Below, piece after piece: positions 58,910-64,000 of a stretch of DNA of 64,000 nucleotides (within the stretch, counting starts at the first letter, position 1; every line of letters begins with the position of its first letter). This DNA is from Daucus carota subsp. sativus (lineage: Eukaryota > Streptophyta > Magnoliopsida > Apiales > Apiaceae): positions 36,109,598-36,173,597 of the forward strand of contig NC_030385.2 in assembly GCF_001625215.2 (NCBI RefSeq). Direction: 5' to 3'. Below the pieces are notes generated by a model. That model was given only the letters and a program-made list of their open reading frames with translations, searched no databases and was not told where the DNA came from. Made by a program: the position numbers and the translations under genes.

Positions 58910-60187
58910 AATGCAGGTCTTTCTTCAGAACCAGTAAACCAGCTCTAGCTACTTCAATTATTGTAATTCCCTGGTAATCTTCTTATTGCTAGATAGTATT
59001 GTTTAGATAGCTCTTGAGTTTTAATTGCACAAAGCAAGGTATACCACTGAGGTTTTTTCTTGTCTTTTTATGGTGAAGTTTCTATATCTTGACCATTATC
59101 TACAGTTCATTGTTTATATCAAATTATTTCAATCAGCAGTTTTTAATGATCTGTTAGTCTGTTACATTAGAACTTATGAATGGACCATCAGTTTGGCACA
59201 ATTGGACTGTGCAATTTCTTCTAAATTGCATTTAAAAGATTAAAGTCATGGCATTTTTATTTTTTACTCCCTACATAATACATTTTACATTTTATATTTC
59301 ATTTTGTCCGTGGCTTGTTTTTTTCTCAGAGGGCCGTCCACATTGTTGGAATGTCATATATAACATTTTCTTTTGTCAATAATATTAATATTAAAAATTG
59401 TTGTACAAACGAGAGGCTTAAATTGATACTAGTTGTTGAAGTACTCGTTAAAAAGTTGAACAGCGGTTAGAAGTGAATAATTTTTGATAGTCAAAGGAAC
59501 CTGTCAACTTCGCCAGCTCCCCTCATTGAGGTTGCCTATAACGCAAAATTTTGACCAAAGTCTTTACTCCTGGTAGTAGTTTTTTAAGGAGTAGAAATTG
59601 ATCCCAGAGACCTAGTCATGAACTTCAATTGTGATTTATTCAAACTAGACATTAAGCCGTCTGCTATTGTTGGATTTTAAATGCATATAATGACATTTTA
59701 TAAATAAAAAGTTTTAAATTATGTTCTAGCTTGCTTCTCACAGGTTTAAAGTTATGACTATTAAATATATATTATTAAAAAATTGGTTAGTCGATGTTAT
59801 TATTAAAAATTTGGTTAGTGGATATTTGCGCACGCGTCATTCTTGACTTAAAACATGTTTTAATGTATGATCTAAACAAATTTAAGTATTCAGTTAAACT
59901 ATTAAAAACCTTACTCAACATGTTGATTGAAACTTATTTATAACATCTAAAGAAATATATTAGCACAGACATGTTTATAAATTATTTAAAAGTTATTTTA
60001 ATTAAAAACATGTATTATTATAACATAAATTTATATTAATGATAAAAATAATTAAAACTAAAATACATATGATAAAATAATAAATATTATAAATTACTCA
60101 TGCATGGCACGAGTTAAAAAATAGTATACGTTTAAATCCGTACATACTATGCACTGTTAAATTATACAATAATAATTTTTATTTTAT

Positions 60188-60218
<31 letters not shown>

Positions 60219-60446
60219 TAATATTTATTTTTATTGTGATGATAAAATTATGTAAAAATGATATGTACTTTTTAATCAAAATTTTTGATATTTTAATATT
60301 AATAATATAGTATAGACTTTAAATAAATGGTGTTTGGATTGTATATTTTTTGTAGATTTGTTAAATATAGTTTTTGTTAAATATATTAATTAAATTTTTA
60401 AAATTAAAAAAATTAAATTGAACAGAAAAATTAACCTAAATACATA
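58910..60446. other. Intergenic after the RIN13-like gene
   Basis: 3' UTR followed by very AT-rich DNA with a TA microsatellite near 60195-60220. A lone ACTCCCTACATAATACA at 59266 resembles a Stowaway end but has no partner. No gene. Confidence 0.4.
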
Positions 60447-60756
60447 CTCCCTCCGTCCCACCAGATTCTTTACCGTTTCCTTATTTGGCCGTCCCACCCA
60501 TTTCTTTACATCACAAAACTTTCCTAAAATAGTTAATGGGTCCCATCACTTTCTAACTTTTTCTTCCTTTTCACACTACTTTTACTCCACCAACTCCCTT
60601 TACACTACTTTTACTCCACCAACTCCCTTTTATATATTAAAAATCAATAGGTCCCACCACTTCACCCACTTTTCCTTCTCTTTTCCACTACTTTATACAT
60701 ATTTCTTAACCTCCGTGCCCACACCCAATGTAAAGAATTGGGTGGGACGGAGGGAG
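60447..60756. mobile_element. Stowaway MITE, 310 bp
   Basis: Ends CTCCCTCCGTCCCACC and GGTGGGACGGAGGGAG, TA at 60445-60446 and 60757-60758. Same family as 18816 and 41329. It carries a 29-bp tandem duplication (unit ACACTACTTTTACTCCACC...) near 60572-60630, which equals the length excess over the 281-bp copies. Confidence 0.9.
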
Positions 60757-60850
60757 TATGTTTTAGTAACAATACTATTTAAGAAAAATCAAAAAACATG
60801 TTATAGCATATCACATTCGGGCCTGGACAGTAAAGTGCACACTGCGTTAA

Positions 60851-61244
60851 GAGCATCTCCAACCATACAAACCCCTTAGCTAAAAAATGAGTTGGCATTC
60901 CAAATATAAAAAATTTAGCCAATCTACTGAAAAAATCATACTCCAACCACGTGGACCTGTTGTCTATAATTTTAGCCAACCTCCTATGGATGGCTATATT
61001 TGTCGAACCTCTACAGATCTGTAAGAAATCTGTAGGATGATTGCACATCATTTATTACCATATTAAACTGATATATTTTATTTTAACAAACTAAAATATT
61101 AATAACATTCTATTTTTACATTATAGCCAACCAATATAGACAATACCATTGAGGTACAATGTCTTACAGATTCAGCAAATTTTACATAATGTCTTACAGG
61201 TTCAATTTAGCCAACGATTATAACCAACGCCGTTGGAGATGCTC
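60851..61244. mobile_element. MITE, 394 bp, GAGCATCTCCAAC ends
   Basis: Left GAGCATCTCCAACC and right GTTGGAGATGCTC are perfect inverted ends, with TTAA on both sides (60847-60850, 61245-61248). Interior TTAGCCAA / TTGGCTA words recur in both orientations. TTA duplication suggests Harbinger type, but the exact element edge is ambiguous. Confidence 0.7.
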
Positions 61245-62087
61245 TTAATACGCCAAATCAATTTTTTAACATATCAAGTATTCGAAAGTCTAAATTTTTG
61301 CATTATTTAGTAAGCTATATTAAAATATTAAATTCAATACTATATCTGAAAGGCAAGAACCAGCTTAATCAATAGATTGATGCACCGTCATGTTATGTTG
61401 TGTTTGGCTCGGAAATGAAAATGAAGCGAATGCAATGAGATTTGAACTAGTATATACGCAAAAATATATACGCAAAAATATGAACTTTAATCATCAAGAT
61501 TCGGCCATGAAAGAAGACCATAATGAACTGACAACTTTGAAATTAGAGCAGGCTCCAAGTGTTCACGCCGTAAAATTTGGGCGGACCAAGATATTGAAGA
61601 CATTTTTAACCATGAACAAAATCAATGATTGAAGGGTGAAGGAGACATATTATGCCTGGGGACGCCCTTAGATGTATATGGGCTCTACTGTTAACTTGTC
61701 GAGTACTCTACCTTATAGTCTGAGGAGTTGCTCTTCTTGAGAGATAGAGAATGAAGATTGGAGGAGGTTTTGCTCTGTAGTCTGGCGAGTTGTCCTTGTC
61801 GGGGAGCTTGTGAAACCTTCTCGAAGATACGCCCTACAAGACGCTATTTTTGTAGTCTGGCGGGTTGTCCCTGTTGGGGTAAGAGAAGCGTCCTTGCATT
61901 TGGGGTAAGTCTTGGGTGCTCGAGAGTCTACAAGGCTCAAGTCTAAGCCTCATCGTATTGGGCCGTTTTCAGGAGGAAGACAACAGAAAGGGAGTCCTAA
62001 TCCTATTAGATTTTTTAGGAGAAAAGAACTATGTACATGTTTGATCCCTTATAATTCTATAAATATAGGGGTACGTAGGCAAATCAG
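61245..62087. other. Intergenic with an imperfect 75-bp repeat
   Basis: TGTAGTCTGGCG(A/G)GTTGTCC occurs at 61776 and 61851. Segment 61930-62087, with TATAAATATAGGGG and GTACGTAGGC, looks like the end of an LTR, but no partner or primer site is seen. The 80-codon frame at 61390-61632 has no recognisable domain. Confidence 0.35.
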
Positions 62088-62138
62088 GAGGACACGAGTT
62101 GATCTGTAAAAAAAAAAAAAAAAGAGGACACGAGTTGA
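62088..62138. mobile_element. Minimal retroposition scar (15-bp duplication around TCTGT + A16)
   Basis: gaggacacgagttga is repeated exactly at 62088-62102 and 62124-62138. The 21 bp between are TCTGT followed by 16 A. This is what a LINE-mediated insertion truncated almost to nothing would leave. Confidence 0.65.
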
Positions 62139-63200
62139 GAGCACGTGGAGGCAACTCGAAACTCTAATCTCAGCCACCCCAAATTTCATCACCACCACTT
62201 AGCCACCGTCATAGATCTTGTTTCCGGTCACAAACCTCGAATTTTGTTAACTACCAAATTCCTCCGTTAACACTGCATTTCACCATTCCATTCCCATCAT
62301 TTTTTATCAGAGCTCAAACTTTTCATTTTGTAAGAAAATGTATTATTCTTTATCATACTTATTTTCTATCCAAATCTTATCATATAAATTTTGCACTAAC
62401 TCATTTTTCCAAAATCCTCCCTTCTGCACTCTATTATTTTCCTTTATTTATACTCATTATATTTCATTTAATTCCATTTACCCCAACCGAACACAACATT
62501 AATATTAAGCAAATAATCAAAATAACCAATTAAGATATTGATTAAATATATTAAAAAATATAAAATATGAATTTTTATTCGAAAACAATATTAATATATA
62601 ATTAAACAATTTTAGAAATTAAACCACCAACAATTAATCAGATAAATCAACTAATTCACCATGTTTTAAAATCACAAGTAAATCTGATCATTGTTCGCAA
62701 CTGCTATATTAAATAATTTCGAAAAGAGCATGATCTCACCAAATTTGAAAAATTGGCAACAAAGATTTGGATTATGTGGGTCTAAGATAGTCCATAGAAT
62801 ATAAAAAAGTATCCAAATATACTAAATTAAAATAAAGAATATAATATTATATTTCATTTCCTGTCTCTACTTCCCGCTTTCCAACAGCTGTAAAATCTCA
62901 CTCCCTAGCTCTACTTCAAGATCTCACTCTACGTTTTCTCTCTCTAAACCCCCCCTGAGATCTTACAGTTTATAGTATTTTTTGCGTATCAGATCTTACC
63001 CACATTAGATGGATCCGTAAAACCCTTCTGGCATTCTTGTTTTTTCACCTGGGTTTTCACTTTTTTCCAGTTGTTGATAGGAAAGGTTTGATTTTTATGA
63101 GCTAATTGTCGGAAAAATCGAGTCTTGCCGGAACCCTAGAAAATTCCGGCGAAAGGGTTTTGAGTTTGGAATGTTTTGAGAAGAATGGTGTGTGTGAATT
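62139..63200 (+). promoter_or_regulatory. Upstream region and leader of the gene starting at 63201
   Basis: AT-rich to about 62870, then a CT-rich leader (62865-62955, TCTCTCTCTAAACCCCCCC). Four upstream ATGs open short frames: 63009-63020, 63097-63105, 63171-63179 and 63185-63283. The last overlaps the main start out of frame. This suggests translational control or that the main start is chosen by leaky scanning. Confidence 0.45.
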
Positions 63201-63288
63201 ATGGTGTGGAGGAAAGAAATGTTGATTACTCCAATGCTGCTGCTGTTGTTCATTGTTTTTGTGCTTTCTCTGCCTTGTACTAGTTTTG
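63201..63288 (+). CDS. First coding exon of a secreted or membrane protein (partial)
   Basis: MVWRKEMLITPMLLLLFIVF then VLSLPCTSF is a good signal peptide: a short basic start, a Leu-rich core and a small-residue end. The exon stops at G|GTAATT (donor at 63289) in phase 1, and the rest lies beyond the window. The family cannot be told from 29 residues. It follows a CT-rich leader of the plant type. Confidence 0.5.
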
Positions 63289-64000
63289 GTAATTGATGTG
63301 TTTTCGTTTTGTGTTAATATGTTTTTTTGGTTTGTTTTAATTTTGGAATTGGAGTTTTGATATGAAAAAATGACCTAATTAACGTAATTTGAACCCATGG
63401 TGAGCAAAAGATTACAATCTGGGAGGGAGGGTGTCAGATGATATATTAATTACGCGTGATAGGATTGTAAATTTGATACAAAGGTAAAAAAACATTGTGC
63501 ATTGCGCATAGCTATGCATTTCCCACTTGCCTATATGAGAGATGCACATAACGTGGTAGATGCAGATTTGGGAAATGTACATATATGATATGTGTATCTT
63601 TCCGATAGAAAATAATAATTATCAATTGTATCACTTTACGTGATATGCAAGTCTCTTGAGTCTCAACTGTCTATCCGATATTACAATGTGCCAAGTGTTA
63701 ATTTAGGCTTAAGTTTTGACTTATGGTATTTTTGTGAGGCAATTGTCATTTTGAGGTAAAGAGACCCTTAAACCCATTAATTTGAGATACGATTATTGAA
63801 AGCTTGACTGTTAAGTGAGGGAAAGAAAATTTTCATTGATTGGAGTGAAATAGGGCATGCCTAGTGATGTCTTAAAAATGAGGCACTTGGTGGATGTCCT
63901 AGTGTTTTAAGGCACCACTAGGACATTGTTGGAGGACTCATTTATATAAAATGCCTTAAATTCTAGTTTATGACACTAGTTTAGGACACTCTTGGACTTG
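63289..64000 (+). other. Probable first intron of the 63201 gene
   Basis: AT/T-rich, non-coding. The last 150 bp hold CCTAGTGATGTC / GACACTAGTTTAGGAC inverted words, and the window ends in CTTGGACTTG, resembling the right end of the 23-417 MITE. A MITE may be cut by the window edge. Confidence 0.35.

Noticed and set aside
59266-59310. Stowaway end ACTCCCTACATAATACA
   Set aside because: No partner end; weak similarity.
60418-60879. 153-codon plus-strand frame
   Set aside because: It is a translation of the Stowaway MITE at 60447-60756.
61930-62087. Solo LTR
   Set aside because: TATA-like and leader-like words are present, but no TG...CA borders, duplication or primer site could be placed.

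Overview
The window is nuclear DNA of a flowering plant, most likely a core eudicot. Genes have many GT-AG introns, intergenic DNA is AT-rich, and several proteins match Arabidopsis families over their whole length (OVA4, At5g16860, MIK1, ABCC5, HDA6, WDR70). Stowaway MITEs with CTCCCTCCGTCCC ends are common. An asterid, perhaps of the carrot family, is my guess from the MITE style only. I saw no bacterial, viral or organellar segment and no tRNA or rRNA gene.

Layout. 1-3.5 kb: a Harbinger-like MITE inside a small tandem repeat, an intronless-coding F-box gene, and a 192-bp MULE-type MITE. 3.6-8.7 kb: a 14-exon organellar tryptophanyl-tRNA synthetase (+). 9.9-12.4 kb: an intronless DYW-type PPR gene (+). 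13.5-16.9 kb: a MIK1/PXL-type LRR receptor kinase (-). 17-21 kb: intergenic, with a Stowaway element and a nested MITE complex. 21.0-22.4 kb: a BAHD acyltransferase (-). 22.9-23.7 kb: decayed copies of the ABCC5 3' end and the BAHD 5' end. 24.3-34.1 kb: an 11-exon ABCC5-type ABC transporter (-). 37.0-40.2 kb: a 5-exon HDA6-type histone deacetylase (-). 40.4-45.1 kb: a transposon bed (Harbinger-like MITE, Stowaway, Helitron, long-TIR MITE, poly(A) retroposon). 45.6-46.0 kb: a small unrecognised gene (+), possibly frameshifted. 47.0-48.3 kb: a Mutator-like element carrying a 199-bp tandem array. 48.8-53.4 kb: a WDR70-like WD40 gene (+). 55.0-55.7 kb: a hAT element. 56.2-58.9 kb: a RIN13-like gene (+). 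60.4-61.2 kb: two more MITEs. 63.2 kb to the end: the first exon of a secreted or membrane protein that runs out of the window.

The genes do not form a pathway; they are ordinary neighbours with separate promoters. The most informative signals are the transposon insertions, many with exact target-site duplications: 9 bp for Mutator-type, 8 bp for hAT, TTA for Harbinger-type, TA for Stowaway, A/T for Helitron, and 15-19 bp for retroposons. The local BAHD-ABCC5 block duplication is the other main one. All exon boundaries were placed by eye from GT-AG sites, reading frame and family knowledge, with no alignment run.
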